Shown piece by piece: positions 11,825 to 20,370 of a stretch of 64,000 bases of DNA. The DNA is from an uncultured Paraprevotella sp. (GTDB taxonomy: Bacteria > Bacteroidota > Bacteroidia > Bacteroidales > Bacteroidaceae). The notes beneath the pieces are model-generated. The model made no database searches. It was not told where the DNA came from and was given only the letters and a program-made list of their open reading frames with translations. A program made the translations under genes and the position numbers. The stretch is taken from positions 1 to 64,000 of the forward strand of contig CALUIS010000005.1 of NCBI GenBank assembly GCA_944320765.1, given 5' to 3'. How positions within the stretch are numbered: position 1 is the first letter of the stretch; every line of letters starts with the position of its first letter.

Positions 11825-12673
11825 CTACCGGATGCGGACGGAGAGCGTGTGCGTCCCGTAGCCGCACCAGTAGCCTTTCCCTCCCCGGATGTTGGATTCC
11901 AAATCTTGGGTGTAAGGGAAGGACATGTTGGACGAGAGCTGGAGCAGGTTGGAATAGCTCCGCCAGAAACGGTAGGAGGCTTCGTCCATGTGGCAGAGCT
12001 TGACCTGCACGAGGTCTCCCTTCTTGAAATAGCGTGAGGCATGGCGGTCGGTCTCGGTGTAGACGGACGTGCCGCAGTACACGTCGGCAGAGACGGAGGA
12101 GGATACCACCTCGTCCGAGAACACTCCGAGGGGGGACAGCAGGAAGGTCTTGTCTTTACCGGTCCTCTTGCTGAACAGCCCGTAGCGGTTCTTTTCTTCC
12201 GGCGGGTCCTGGAAGAAAGCCTTGATGTAGAAAAGCGTGTCGCTCTCGCTTCGCACCACGTGCAGGGAGTCCAGCGGGACGCGGTGCGGGATGGTGGTGA
12301 CGGACGTCACCTTCCTGCCTCGGTATTCGGCGGTCAGCGTATAGGTCTTTCCGGCTTTTCCCACCATGTTATAAGATGTGTATTTGTAAGGCGGGAAATA
12401 GTCCTCGTCATATCCGCCTGTCAGGATGACGCTGTCTTCTCCGTCCGATATGGTCACTTTCCCCCAGCGCACCACATAGTCGTTGATGTCCTGCATTTCC
12501 TGATTTACGGAGCGGGTCTCGCCCAGTTGCACTACGGGGTAGCCGCCGTCTTCAATCCATCCTTCCACGACCAGTTCGGCGGGCGGTTCTTCCTCGTCGT
12601 CCCGGACGCAGGACGGAAGGAGCGTGGTCAGCAGGATGGCAAGGCAGAGCTGTAGGCAGGCGGAATGTCTCAT
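11825..12673 (-). CDS. DUF4249 lipoprotein
   Basis: A 282-residue lipoprotein: signal ending in LLPSC, then an acidic stretch DDEEEPP and the DUF4249 body (LVVEGWIEDGGYPVVQLGET, YTLTAEYRGRKVTSVTTIP). DUF4249 proteins usually sit next to TonB-dependent receptors in Bacteroidetes and are thought to be surface or periplasmic partners of the receptor. Here the start lies 7 bases after the receptor stop, so they form one operon. The ATG at 12673 is chosen because the 30 residues upstream are within the receptor gene and do not form a signal peptide. The substrate is unknown. Confidence 0.8.
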   Translation of the reverse strand: MRHSACLQLCLAILLTTLLPSCVRDDEEEPPAELVVEGWIEDGGYPVVQLGETRSVNQEMQDINDYVVRWGKVTISDGEDSVILTGGYDEDYFPPYKYTSYNMVGKAGKTYTLTAEYRGRKVTSVTTIPHRVPLDSLHVVRSESDTLFYIKAFFQDPPEEKNRYGLFSKRTGKDKTFLLSPLGVFSDEVVSSSVSADVYCGTSVYTETDRHASRYFKKGDLVQVKLCHMDEASYRFWRSYSNLLQLSSNMSFPYTQDLESNIRGGKGYWCGYGTHTLSVRIR

Positions 12674-12680
12674 GATGGCT

Positions 12681-14708
12681 TTAAAATTTGATGTTGTAAC
12701 CGATGGAGGGAAGCATACGGCAGAGGGAGTAGACCGACTTGAAGCCGAAATGCTCTTCTTCAAAACCCATATAGCGGAAAAGCACGTTGCGGTGGGCGTA
12801 GAGGTTGTAGACGGACAGGTTCAGGCTGTGGGCCGTTCCCCGGCGCGGCGTGAAGCGGTAGGTCAGGGCCAGGTCCATGCGGTGCGTGGCCGGGAGGTGC
12901 GCGCCGTTGTGCTTCCCGTATTGGCTCACGAGGTTGTTGTTGATGACGTAGATGGCGGAGGTCCGCGTGTAGGGCGTGCCGCTGGCATAAACAAAGTCGC
13001 CGCCGAGGCTCCAATGTCGGTTGAAGCGGTAGTGCGCCACGACGGTCAGGTCGTGCCGCCGGTCGTAGGATGAGCTGAGCCATTCGTCACGATTCAGTTC
13101 GGGAAAGCGGCGCTCGCTCCAGGCCAGGGCGTAGCCGATCCAGCCGGTCAGCCGTCCTTGGTTCTTCTTCAGCATGGCGTTGAGGCCGTAGTTGCGCCCC
13201 TTGCCGTGGATGACGGCGTTCTCCAGGGCGTACGGGCCGTTGAGGATGTCCAGGATGGAACCGTAGTGTTCGTGTTGGTGGTCCAGATGCTTGTAGTAGA
13301 TTTCGGTGGATACTTCCCAGCGGCCTTGGAAGAGGCCGAGGTGGTGGCTCAGGGCGAGGGAGTGCGCCCGTCCGGGCCGCATGGTGGCGGACGAGGCGGT
13401 CCAGTAGTCCACGGGCAGTCCGCCGTTGGACACCGGAATCTGGTGCAGGTATTGTCCGTATAGCCCGTAGTGCAGGGCGAACTGCTGGCGGGAGGAGGGG
13501 GCGTAGGTCAGGGTCAGCCGGGGGGCGGGGAGGAAGAAGTTCCGGTCGTGGCTGTGGAAATAGGAGAGCCGCAGGCCGGCGTCGGCCGTCCAGCGTCGGC
13601 CCAGCAGGAGGCGGCCCTGGAGATAGGCGGACGCCTCGTGTCCGGCTTCGTTTCGGGAGGGGGAAGAATTCCGCACGAACGTTCCGTCGGCTTGCAGTGC
13701 CATGGGGCGGATGCGGTAGTAATGGCACTCCGCGCCGCCTTTCCAGGTTACGGGGCCGGTGGTCCATTCCGCCTGTCCGGCATATCCGGCCTGCAGGATG
13801 CCGGATTCCAGGTCGAGGCCTACGGCATTGAGGTCCATGGCGACCTTGCTCCCGTAGCGGCTGAAGGTGAGGCTTTGGTTGAATATGGCCCGTGGGGCGT
13901 GGTGCTGCCAGTGCAGGGCGGCGGCCGTGTTCTGCCAGTCGGCGCGGTTCCGGTTGTCGAAGTCTTCTTGCTGTAGACGGGTGCGATCCAGGCCATGGTA
14001 GAGGCTGAGGCGCAGCTTGTCCCGTTCTCCGGCCTGATGGACGAAAGTCAGGTTATAGTCTTGCAGGCCGTAGCGCAGTTCCATACGGTCTACTTCGAGC
14101 AGGCCACCGTAGAGCAGGTTCAGGTAGCTTCCCCTTCCGGACAGGTAGAGGGTGGAACGCCGTCCGGCAGGGAGGGTCAGCGTGCCTTCGCTCTCCATGA
14201 AGCTGACGGTGGCGTCCAGATGGATTTGCCGGGCCACGGAGTCGACCGGGTAGAACGACAGCCGCCCGCCCAAGCGGTTGGGGAAGCCGGCGTCGTGGCG
14301 GTTCTTGACGAGAGCCATGCCGCGGAAGTGGGAGGCGTTGAACGTGGAGAAGAGGCCCAGCAGGTGGGCGGCGTTGAACACCGGAGCGCCATCCATCTCG
14401 AGCAGGCTCTGAGAGGCCTCGCAGCCTTGGATGCGGATGCCGGAGGTGTAGTCGTTGTTGGTGGCCACGCCCGGCAGCAGCTGGAGGGCGCGGACGGGGT
14501 CGGAGCTGCCCAGCACGTGGGGTAGGCTTTCGAGCGACTCCATCTGCCAGTACAGCCGGCCGTCCTTGCCGTCTTTCAAGGCTTGTGTGGCGTAGGCGCG
14601 GATTTCCACTTCTTGCATTTGCCGCCCGCGTACGCTGTCAGCTTCCGAGGTGCGGGACGTCCCGGGACAGAGGAGAAGGCAGGATAGGATGGCCGTTGTC
14701 GTGTGCAT
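12681..14708 (-). CDS. TonB-dependent outer-membrane receptor
   Basis: A 675-residue receptor. After a signal peptide and a short linker (QMQEVEIRAYATQ) comes the plug domain (SSDPVRALQLLPGVATNND, IRIQGCEASQSLLEMDGAPVFNAAHLLGLFS), then a long beta-barrel ending in a Phe (NIKF). The usual N-terminal carboxypeptidase-regulatory-like domain of Bacteroidetes receptors is missing, so this is a short form that goes straight to the plug. The start is taken at MHTTTAIL (14708), which gives the signal peptide; 15 further residues upstream do not. It is followed by the DUF4249 partner. The ligand cannot be read from the sequence. Confidence 0.85.
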   Translation of the reverse strand: MHTTTAILSCLLLCPGTSRTSEADSVRGRQMQEVEIRAYATQALKDGKDGRLYWQMESLESLPHVLGSSDPVRALQLLPGVATNNDYTSGIRIQGCEASQSLLEMDGAPVFNAAHLLGLFSTFNASHFRGMALVKNRHDAGFPNRLGGRLSFYPVDSVARQIHLDATVSFMESEGTLTLPAGRRSTLYLSGRGSYLNLLYGGLLEVDRMELRYGLQDYNLTFVHQAGERDKLRLSLYHGLDRTRLQQEDFDNRNRADWQNTAAALHWQHHAPRAIFNQSLTFSRYGSKVAMDLNAVGLDLESGILQAGYAGQAEWTTGPVTWKGGAECHYYRIRPMALQADGTFVRNSSPSRNEAGHEASAYLQGRLLLGRRWTADAGLRLSYFHSHDRNFFLPAPRLTLTYAPSSRQQFALHYGLYGQYLHQIPVSNGGLPVDYWTASSATMRPGRAHSLALSHHLGLFQGRWEVSTEIYYKHLDHQHEHYGSILDILNGPYALENAVIHGKGRNYGLNAMLKKNQGRLTGWIGYALAWSERRFPELNRDEWLSSSYDRRHDLTVVAHYRFNRHWSLGGDFVYASGTPYTRTSAIYVINNNLVSQYGKHNGAHLPATHRMDLALTYRFTPRRGTAHSLNLSVYNLYAHRNVLFRYMGFEEEHFGFKSVYSLCRMLPSIGYNIKF

Positions 14709-14765
14709 GGGATGGAGGTCGTGTCGAAAAAGAATAGGCAGCGGATAGGGCAAGATGGAAGGATT

Positions 14766-14896
14766 GCTCCGCCTGAAAGGGGAGCTGGCCCGTAGGGCCT
14801 GAGGGGTCTTACAGCCAGAAATTCACGCAGGAGGCATGTTTTTGCGGGCGTGAAACCCCTCAGCCGCTTCGCGGCAGCTCCCCTTTCAGGCGGAGC
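14766..14896. repeat. Head-to-head intergenic repeat, copy 1 (two units)
   Basis: A unit of about 50 bases (GCTCCGCCTGAAAGGGGAGCTG, an 11-base hairpin, CTGAGGGGTTTCACGCC) is present twice in opposite orientation, at 14766-14816 and 14847-14896. The terminal arms match exactly over 22 bases. The small hairpins differ: GCCCGTAGGGC on the left and CCGCGAAGCGG on the right (read outward-in). The centre holds a further CACGC/GCGTG pairing, so the whole element could fold into one long stem. The same family occurs at 36251 and 48792. It carries no coding sequence. Confidence 0.85.
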
Positions 14897-14964
14897 AGTT
14901 CAAACTGCAACGTATTGCTTCTGTGTCGTGCGGCAGGAATGCCGCACCTCTTGACGGCCCAGAG

Positions 14965-16356
14965 TTACATCTCTTTGAATTGCTGGGCCAGTTCGTTGTA
15001 GACTTGGATCAGCGACTCGAAGCGGGCTACGGTGAAATATTGCTCGAAGGTGTAGGTCGCGCCGTCCGCGAAGTTCAGCACCGGGTCGTTGTACCAATAT
15101 CCGTAAGAGTAGCCGTACATGGGATCGTCGTAGGTGTAGTCATCCAGCGTGGGTTGCCAGGTGACGGGCACGGTGTATTCGCTTCCGTTGAAGGCCAGTT
15201 GGGCTTTCAGGTCGCGGTTGATGATGTCCGCGGCTTGCTGCGCTTCTTGCCGGGAGGCTTCCCTCACGCTTTCGAGGCTGCCTACGGTGTCGCTTGCGGA
15301 GTAATAGTAGTAGCTTTCATAGTCGAACGCCTCTACGAAGCCGTCTTGGTTGTTGACGCCGACTTGCAGCTCTACCTCGTCCAAGAGGTTGTAGGTCAGG
15401 ACGCCGTTGTGCAGGTTGCTTTCGGCATCGAAGTAGCCGGACTCAATCAGGTCGATGTCGGCCAGGTTGCTGCCGTCCACGTTGCATTCCATGCTGGCGA
15501 GCTGTTCGCGTCCGCTGAAGAGCGTGGCCGATACGGTGGCGGAGGCGTTGTTGTAGTCCATGTCGGCTTTGACGGTGTAATCGGCCGCCCCTAGGGTGGC
15601 GCTGGCGGCATATTCCTTGGCGGCATAGCTGCAGGCCGTGGTGTTCACGGTGAGGTGGAGCATGGTCTGCCCTCCCAGGGAGAGGCCGCAGGACACGTTG
15701 GCCGGAATCTTGATGGTTTCGGAACCCTCATTGCCCAGGGAATCTGTCTTGACGAAGTCAAACACCTGGCCGCTGCCTTGCAGGGTCAGCAGGGCTTCCT
15801 GCCCGTCGTAGTTGAAGCGGTAGAAGGCGGCTTCTCTTTCGCCGGGGCCGGCTATCTGTTCCCATTCCCCGGTGTTGTCATCGTAGGCCCATTCGCCGTG
15901 GAGCTGGCTGATCTCGTATACGTCGCCGATGGCGCGCTTCGAGGCCAGGCGGGCGATGTCGCCTTGCGTGCCCAGCCGCAGGGTTTGCATGAGGCTTCTC
16001 ATGCCATAGGCATTTCCGTCCGATACGCCGGGTGTCATTTTTGCTTCATCTTCCATGCCGAAGATGGCCGTGCAGTAGTCGAGGAGGGAGATGACCGGTT
16101 CGAGCCGTTGCACGTCCACTTTCTGTATCAGTGCCTTGCCCACCTGGTCCAGTTTGGCCTGAGCTTGTTCCGCCGTGGCTACGGGCAGCTCGGTGCTTCC
16201 GCCCCCGCCGCCTTCTTCTCCGCCCCCGCCGCCTTCTTCTCCGCCGCCGGGGCCTTGTTCGGTGGTTTCGCCTTCCGGTTCGTCATCGCCGCATGCGGTC
16301 GTGCATAAGCCTATTCCAAGGACGAAGGCCAGCGGGTAAATCCAATGCTTTTTCAT
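14965..16356 (-). CDS. Unrecognised lipoprotein with Gly/Glu linker
   Basis: A 463-residue lipoprotein: signal ending in CTTAC, then an acidic and glycine-rich linker with GGGGGEE repeats (about residues 34-52), then a long body with no domain I recognise. The body contains a His-Gly-Glu segment typical of a beta-structure (HGEWAYDDNTGEWEQ) and a C-terminal Tyr-rich stretch (DDPMYGYSYGYWYNDP). A surface-exposed location is likely from the long flexible linker. The start at 16356 gives the signal peptide and follows the promoter at 16453-16460. It lies upstream of the TonB receptor on the same strand but separated by a repeat element, so co-transcription is uncertain. Confidence 0.65.
   Translation of the reverse strand: MKKHWIYPLAFVLGIGLCTTACGDDEPEGETTEQGPGGGEEGGGGGEEGGGGGSTELPVATAEQAQAKLDQVGKALIQKVDVQRLEPVISLLDYCTAIFGMEDEAKMTPGVSDGNAYGMRSLMQTLRLGTQGDIARLASKRAIGDVYEISQLHGEWAYDDNTGEWEQIAGPGEREAAFYRFNYDGQEALLTLQGSGQVFDFVKTDSLGNEGSETIKIPANVSCGLSLGGQTMLHLTVNTTACSYAAKEYAASATLGAADYTVKADMDYNNASATVSATLFSGREQLASMECNVDGSNLADIDLIESGYFDAESNLHNGVLTYNLLDEVELQVGVNNQDGFVEAFDYESYYYYSASDTVGSLESVREASRQEAQQAADIINRDLKAQLAFNGSEYTVPVTWQPTLDDYTYDDPMYGYSYGYWYNDPVLNFADGATYTFEQYFTVARFESLIQVYNELAQQFKEM
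16199..16254 (-). repeat. In-frame 21-base repeat coding GGGGGEE
   Basis: The 21-base sequence coding Gly-Gly-Gly-Gly-Gly-Glu-Glu is present twice at nucleotide identity and continues into a partial third copy within the lipoprotein linker. Because the unit is a multiple of three, copy-number change would alter linker length without breaking the frame. Confidence 0.7.
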
Positions 16357-16452
16357 GATGTTGAATGTTTTTTGTGGGGGAGTTGCGGTGCTTTTTCCGC
16401 GTACAGGGTAACTCCCCGGTGGTAACCCCTCCATGCGGATGTCATAGTTATG

Positions 16453-16460
16453 CAAAGATA
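16453..16460 (-). promoter_or_regulatory. -7 box (TATCTTTG) of the lipoprotein gene
   Basis: Minus-strand TATCTTTG about 97 bases upstream of the ATG at 16356. It overlaps the alternative start at 16455 and so argues against that longer ORF. Confidence 0.5.
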
Positions 16461-16550
16461 GTATAAAATGTAAATGGATTTTCTTCCCTTATTGTTTTTA
16501 ACGTTCTTTAATGGTAAAGGGATACTTGGCGGATTGCGCCGGGAAAGTCT

Positions 16551-16656
16551 TTCCGTCGCGGCTGGAATCTCTATCCCGCGTCGCGGAATGTGCAAACCAC
16601 GTCGGCAAATGTATATCCCACGACGTGGGATGTGGAAACCACGACGTGGGATGCAG
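16551..16656. repeat. Array of palindromic sites at 21-base spacing
   Basis: Palindromes of the form CCRCG-W-CGYGG are centred at 16581, 16602, 16623 and 16644, exactly 21 bases apart, with a degenerate fifth at 16556. Sequences are CCGCGTCGCGG, CCACGTCGG, CCACGACGTGG and CCACGACGTGG. The spacers also resemble each other (ATGTGCAAA, ATGTGGAAA), giving a 42-base double repeat. The rest of the 16357-16746 gap holds the lipoprotein promoter and a terminator. Confidence 0.75.
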
Positions 16657-16676
16657 TTTTTCTCCGCATTCCGCCG

Positions 16677-16724
16677 AAAAATCTTCCGCCCCCGCGCAAG
16701 TAGTCCTGCGCGGGGGCGGAAGAT
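16677..16724 (-). terminator. Intrinsic terminator after the MFS gene
   Basis: A perfect 18-base-pair stem (16681-16698 with 16707-16724, loop AGTAGTCC) rich in GC, followed in the minus direction by five Ts. It lies 22 bases after the MFS stop codon. Confidence 0.9.
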
Positions 16725-16746
16725 ATGCAGGGGGCTGCTGCAGCGG

Positions 16747-18120
16747 TTATCCCATGTTGCGCTGTTCCAGCCCGTAGCCCTTCACGGCGTCTTCGTGTTT
16801 CAGCCCCCAGGCGATGAGGATGGCCACGAAGCCGAAGAGGGCGAAGATGCACATGGGCAGGGTATAGTCGTAGCTGACGGTGCCGTCCGGCGTGCGGATG
16901 GTGGAGTAGCGGTCGATGACCCATCCGATGAGCAGCGGCACCATGGAGAGACCGATGTTCTGGATGTAGAAGATGATGGCGTAGGCCGAACCCAGCTGCT
17001 TCATCGGGATGATCTTGGGCACGGACGGCCACATGGCGGACGGCACGAGCGAGAAGGCGATGCCGAGGATGACCATGATGAGGACGGCGAACCACCACAC
17101 GTTGAGCAGCGGCAGGGCGAAAAGCACGTGCACCACCGTGAGCATCACCGAACCGATGACCATGAGCGTGGCGCCCTTGCCGATGCGGTCGTAGAGCGAT
17201 CCGAAGACGGGGGTGAGCAGGATGGTGCCGAAGGGGAGCATGGCCGGGATGAGTCCGGCTATCTCTGGCTCCACGTGGTATTTGGCGATCATCAGTTTGG
17301 TGGCGAACTTCAGGAAGGGGAACACGCCGGCGTAGAACATCAGGCAGAGGATGGTGATGAGCCAGAAGCCCTTGCTGGTGAAAATCAGCTTCAGGTCCTT
17401 CATCCGGAAGCCTTCCTCCTTCGTTTCGGCCGCGGCCTCCACGGACTGGTCGAGCTTCTTGTCCATCACGCAGTACACCAGGTAGGCGATGAGGCCGATG
17501 CAGATGCACGCGCCGCCCACCAGCACGGGGAACGACACGCTGCCGGCCGCGCGGGCCATGGGCAGGCTGCAGGCCAGGGCCACGGCGGTGCCGATGCGGG
17601 CGGTGGCCACCTGGAGGCCCATGGCGAGGGCCACCTCGTGGCCCGTGAACCACTTGATGATGATTTTGGAGACGGTGATGCCCGTGATTTCCGCGCCCAT
17701 GCCGAAGATGGCGAAGCCGAGGGCGGCATAGACGGCCTGCAAGTGGTAGCCCATGAAGATGCCTCCGCCGAAGTCGGTGGAGAGGGCGTACCATTTGAGC
17801 AGCACGCCGACGACCATGAACGAGCAGCTCATGGTGCCGGTGAAGCGGATGCCGCACTTGTCGAGGATGATGCCGCCGAAGAAGAGCATCAGGAGGAACA
17901 CGTTGATGTAGCCGTAGGCCCCGGAGAAGAAGCCGTAGTCGGAGCTGGTCCAGCCCAGTCCGCCTTCGGCCGCGGGGGTGGTGAGGATGACCTCGAGCGA
18001 GGCCATGACGTCGGTGATGAAATAGGTGCACATCATGGTGAACGACACGATGCACAAGGCCGTCCAGCGGGCCGCCGGGCTGTCGCTCAGTTTCTTTTGT
18101 ATTTTCTGTGTGACTGTCAT
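16747..18120 (-). CDS. MFS transporter resembling MFSD1 (putative dipeptide transporter)
   Basis: A 457-residue inner-membrane protein with about twelve hydrophobic helices and a central loop near residues 225-250 (KKLDQSVEAAAETKEEG). It belongs to the major facilitator superfamily. The segment KWFTGHEVALAMGLQ and the following ARIGTAVA (residues 156-180) resemble, from memory, the corresponding region of the animal lysosomal transporter MFSD1, reported to move dipeptides. The upstream gene 31 bases away encodes an S9 peptidase, which fits import of peptide products. The substrate is inferred, not shown. A strong intrinsic terminator follows. Confidence 0.75.
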   Translation of the reverse strand: MTVTQKIQKKLSDSPAARWTALCIVSFTMMCTYFITDVMASLEVILTTPAAEGGLGWTSSDYGFFSGAYGYINVFLLMLFFGGIILDKCGIRFTGTMSCSFMVVGVLLKWYALSTDFGGGIFMGYHLQAVYAALGFAIFGMGAEITGITVSKIIIKWFTGHEVALAMGLQVATARIGTAVALACSLPMARAAGSVSFPVLVGGACICIGLIAYLVYCVMDKKLDQSVEAAAETKEEGFRMKDLKLIFTSKGFWLITILCLMFYAGVFPFLKFATKLMIAKYHVEPEIAGLIPAMLPFGTILLTPVFGSLYDRIGKGATLMVIGSVMLTVVHVLFALPLLNVWWFAVLIMVILGIAFSLVPSAMWPSVPKIIPMKQLGSAYAIIFYIQNIGLSMVPLLIGWVIDRYSTIRTPDGTVSYDYTLPMCIFALFGFVAILIAWGLKHEDAVKGYGLEQRNMG

Positions 18121-18151
18121 TGTGGTAATATGGTTTTCCGGTTTGTAAATG

Positions 18152-20356
18152 CTATGGTTTCAGCCAGCGGTCCAGCCAGCGGAAGAAGGTGCGCTGCCAG
18201 AGTACGCCGTTCTGGGGTTGCAGCACCCAGTGGTTCTCGTCGGGGTAGAGCAGCAGCTGGGCGGGGATGCCGCGCATGACGGCCGCGCTGAAGGCCGACT
18301 GGCCTTGCGAGCTGAGGATGCGGTAGTCCTTCTCGCCGTGGATGCAGAGGATGGGCGTGTCCCACTTGTCCACGTACAAGTGCGGGCTGGTGGCGAAGGG
18401 GTTGGCCTTCTGCCCGTCCTCCACCTTTTCGGCGTTGTCCGGATCCGCGCTGACGCCCTTGCGCCACGGCCCCGCGCCGAGGTCCCAGTTGGGGAACCAC
18501 ATCTCTTCCGTCTCGTAGTATTGCTGCTGTGTGTTGAAGATACCGTCGTGGGCGATGAAGCATTTGAAACGCTTGTCGTGGTGTCCGGCCAGATAGTAGA
18601 CGCTGTAGCCGCCGAAGCTGGCGCCCACGCATCCGAGCCGGTCGCGGTCCACGTAGGGTTCCCGGCAGATGTCGTCGATGGCGCTCAGGTAGTCCTTCAT
18701 GCACTGCCCGCTGTAGTCGCCGCTGATTTCCTCCAGCCATTCCATGCCGAAGCCCGGCAGCCCGCGGCGGTTGGGGGCGACGACGATGTAGCCGTGCGCG
18801 GCCATGATCTGCAGGTTCCAGCGGTAGCTCCAGAACTGGCTGACGGGGCTTTGCGGACCGCCTTCACAATATAACAAGGCGGGATACTTCTTGGCGGGGT
18901 CGAAGTGCGGGGGATAGATGACCCAGCAGAGTTCCTTCTTCCCGTCGGTGGTGGCCACCCAGCGTTCCTTCACCTCGCCCATGGCCAGGCGTTCCTGGAA
19001 ATATTTGTTCTCCTCGGTGATGCGTGCCACTTCCGCCCAGCCCTTCTTGGCCGGCGAGATGCGGTAGAGGTCGTCCGGTTCGCTGAAGCTGTGGCGGGCG
19101 GCCACAAGGCCGTCGCCGCACAAGGCCAGGGCGCCATAGTCGTAGTCGCCCGTGGTCAGCTGCCGCACCTCGCCCTTCAGGTTGGTGGAGTAGACCATGC
19201 GGCGGGCGTGCCACACGGCGGTGAAGTAAAGCGTGCGGCTGTCCTTGCCCCAGTTGAAGCCGTCCACGCCGGATTCGAGGCTTTCCGTGGCATAAGTCTT
19301 CTTTCCGCTTTCCAGGTCCAGCACGCACAGCCGGGTGCGGTCGCTTTCATAACCGTTGCGGGCCATGCTGAGCCAGGCCACGTGGCGGCCGTCCGGGGAG
19401 TAGGCGGGGTTGGTGTCGTAGCCCACGTTGCAGTCCTGCGTTTGGTGGTTCACGGCCTGCTGCTCCATGGAACGCGAGGGGTCGATTTCCGGCTCTATGT
19501 ATCCGGCGGGCTTGCAGAGGTTGTCGGTCTTTCCGCTTTCCGTGTCGTAGCGATAGATGTCGCTGTCGGTGCTGATGGCATAGTCGCGCCCCGTCTTCTT
19601 GCGGCAGGTGTATACGACGTACCGCCCGTCGGGGCTCCAGTTGAACTGTTCGCTTCCGCCGAAGGGGAGCATGGGGCATTCGAAGGGTTCGCCCTCCAGG
19701 ATGTCCTTGCCTTCGGTGATGCGTCCGTCCGCCATCTCCGCAAGGAAAATGTGGGGGATGGTTTTCACGTAATGGTCCCAGTGCTTGAAGTTCAAATCAG
19801 TGATGACCATGCCGCTGGCCAGCGGGAGGTCGTCGTAGGGTTTCTCGATGGAGGAGCAGGTGTCGACGGAATGCACGAGGATGACTTTCTTCCCGTCAGG
19901 AGAGAACTTGTATCCTTCCACGTCCTTGCCGCAGAAGCTCAGTTGGCGGCGCGAGGTGCCGTCGAGCGACATCTCCCAGATTTGGTTCGTCCCGGACTGG
20001 CTGCTCAGGAAGGTGAGGCGGTTGCCGTCGGGGGTGAAGGCCGGGTCGGTCTCGTTGTCCGCAGTGGTGGTGAGCAATGTGTTTTCTGTCCCGTCCGCGT
20101 TCATCAGGTAGATGACGGTGTGGCTCTTGTTCTGTTTCACGCTGTAGTAGCTCACCGTGTAGGCGATTTTCCGTGCGTCGGGCGACACGGTGAAGCTGCC
20201 AATCCGTCCCATGGCCCAGAGGGCTTCGGGGGTGAGCAGGTCGCCCGTGAGGGTGATTTGGTTTTTCCCGATGATTTCCTGCCCGTCGTTGGCACTCGCC
20301 GCGGGCGCGGCGGAAGCCAGTCCCAGGGCTGCGGTCATTACTTGTATCAGGTTCAT
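18152..20356 (-). CDS. S9 family serine peptidase (DPP5-like prolyl-oligopeptidase fold)
   Basis: A 734-residue exported peptidase: short signal (ending ASANDGQ), an N-terminal beta-propeller with repeated SPDG/SPDA strands (FTVSPDARKIAY, FSPDGKKVIL, YSPDGRHVAW), and a C-terminal alpha/beta hydrolase domain. The catalytic triad can be read as Ser580 (GASFGGYS), Asp677 (GEKDYR) and His709 (DENHW). The layout resembles Porphyromonas DPP5, a periplasmic dipeptidyl peptidase; exact specificity cannot be told. It precedes the MFSD1-like transporter. A terminator hairpin for yidC lies only about 15 bases upstream of its ATG, so its own promoter is unclear. Confidence 0.85.
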   Translation of the reverse strand: MNLIQVMTAALGLASAAPAASANDGQEIIGKNQITLTGDLLTPEALWAMGRIGSFTVSPDARKIAYTVSYYSVKQNKSHTVIYLMNADGTENTLLTTTADNETDPAFTPDGNRLTFLSSQSGTNQIWEMSLDGTSRRQLSFCGKDVEGYKFSPDGKKVILVHSVDTCSSIEKPYDDLPLASGMVITDLNFKHWDHYVKTIPHIFLAEMADGRITEGKDILEGEPFECPMLPFGGSEQFNWSPDGRYVVYTCRKKTGRDYAISTDSDIYRYDTESGKTDNLCKPAGYIEPEIDPSRSMEQQAVNHQTQDCNVGYDTNPAYSPDGRHVAWLSMARNGYESDRTRLCVLDLESGKKTYATESLESGVDGFNWGKDSRTLYFTAVWHARRMVYSTNLKGEVRQLTTGDYDYGALALCGDGLVAARHSFSEPDDLYRISPAKKGWAEVARITEENKYFQERLAMGEVKERWVATTDGKKELCWVIYPPHFDPAKKYPALLYCEGGPQSPVSQFWSYRWNLQIMAAHGYIVVAPNRRGLPGFGMEWLEEISGDYSGQCMKDYLSAIDDICREPYVDRDRLGCVGASFGGYSVYYLAGHHDKRFKCFIAHDGIFNTQQQYYETEEMWFPNWDLGAGPWRKGVSADPDNAEKVEDGQKANPFATSPHLYVDKWDTPILCIHGEKDYRILSSQGQSAFSAAVMRGIPAQLLLYPDENHWVLQPQNGVLWQRTFFRWLDRWLKP

Positions 20357-20370
20357 GTTGTTCGTATAAT

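Noticed and set aside
16551..16656. Possible CRISPR array
   Set aside because: The repeated units are only about 11 bases, palindromic and degenerate, the spacers resemble each other, and no cas gene is present.
16474..18279. A 601-residue plus-strand ORF
   Set aside because: It runs antisense to the MFS gene and through the palindromic array; it is rich in His, Gly, Glu and Asp, as antisense frames of GC-rich genes are, and has no domain.
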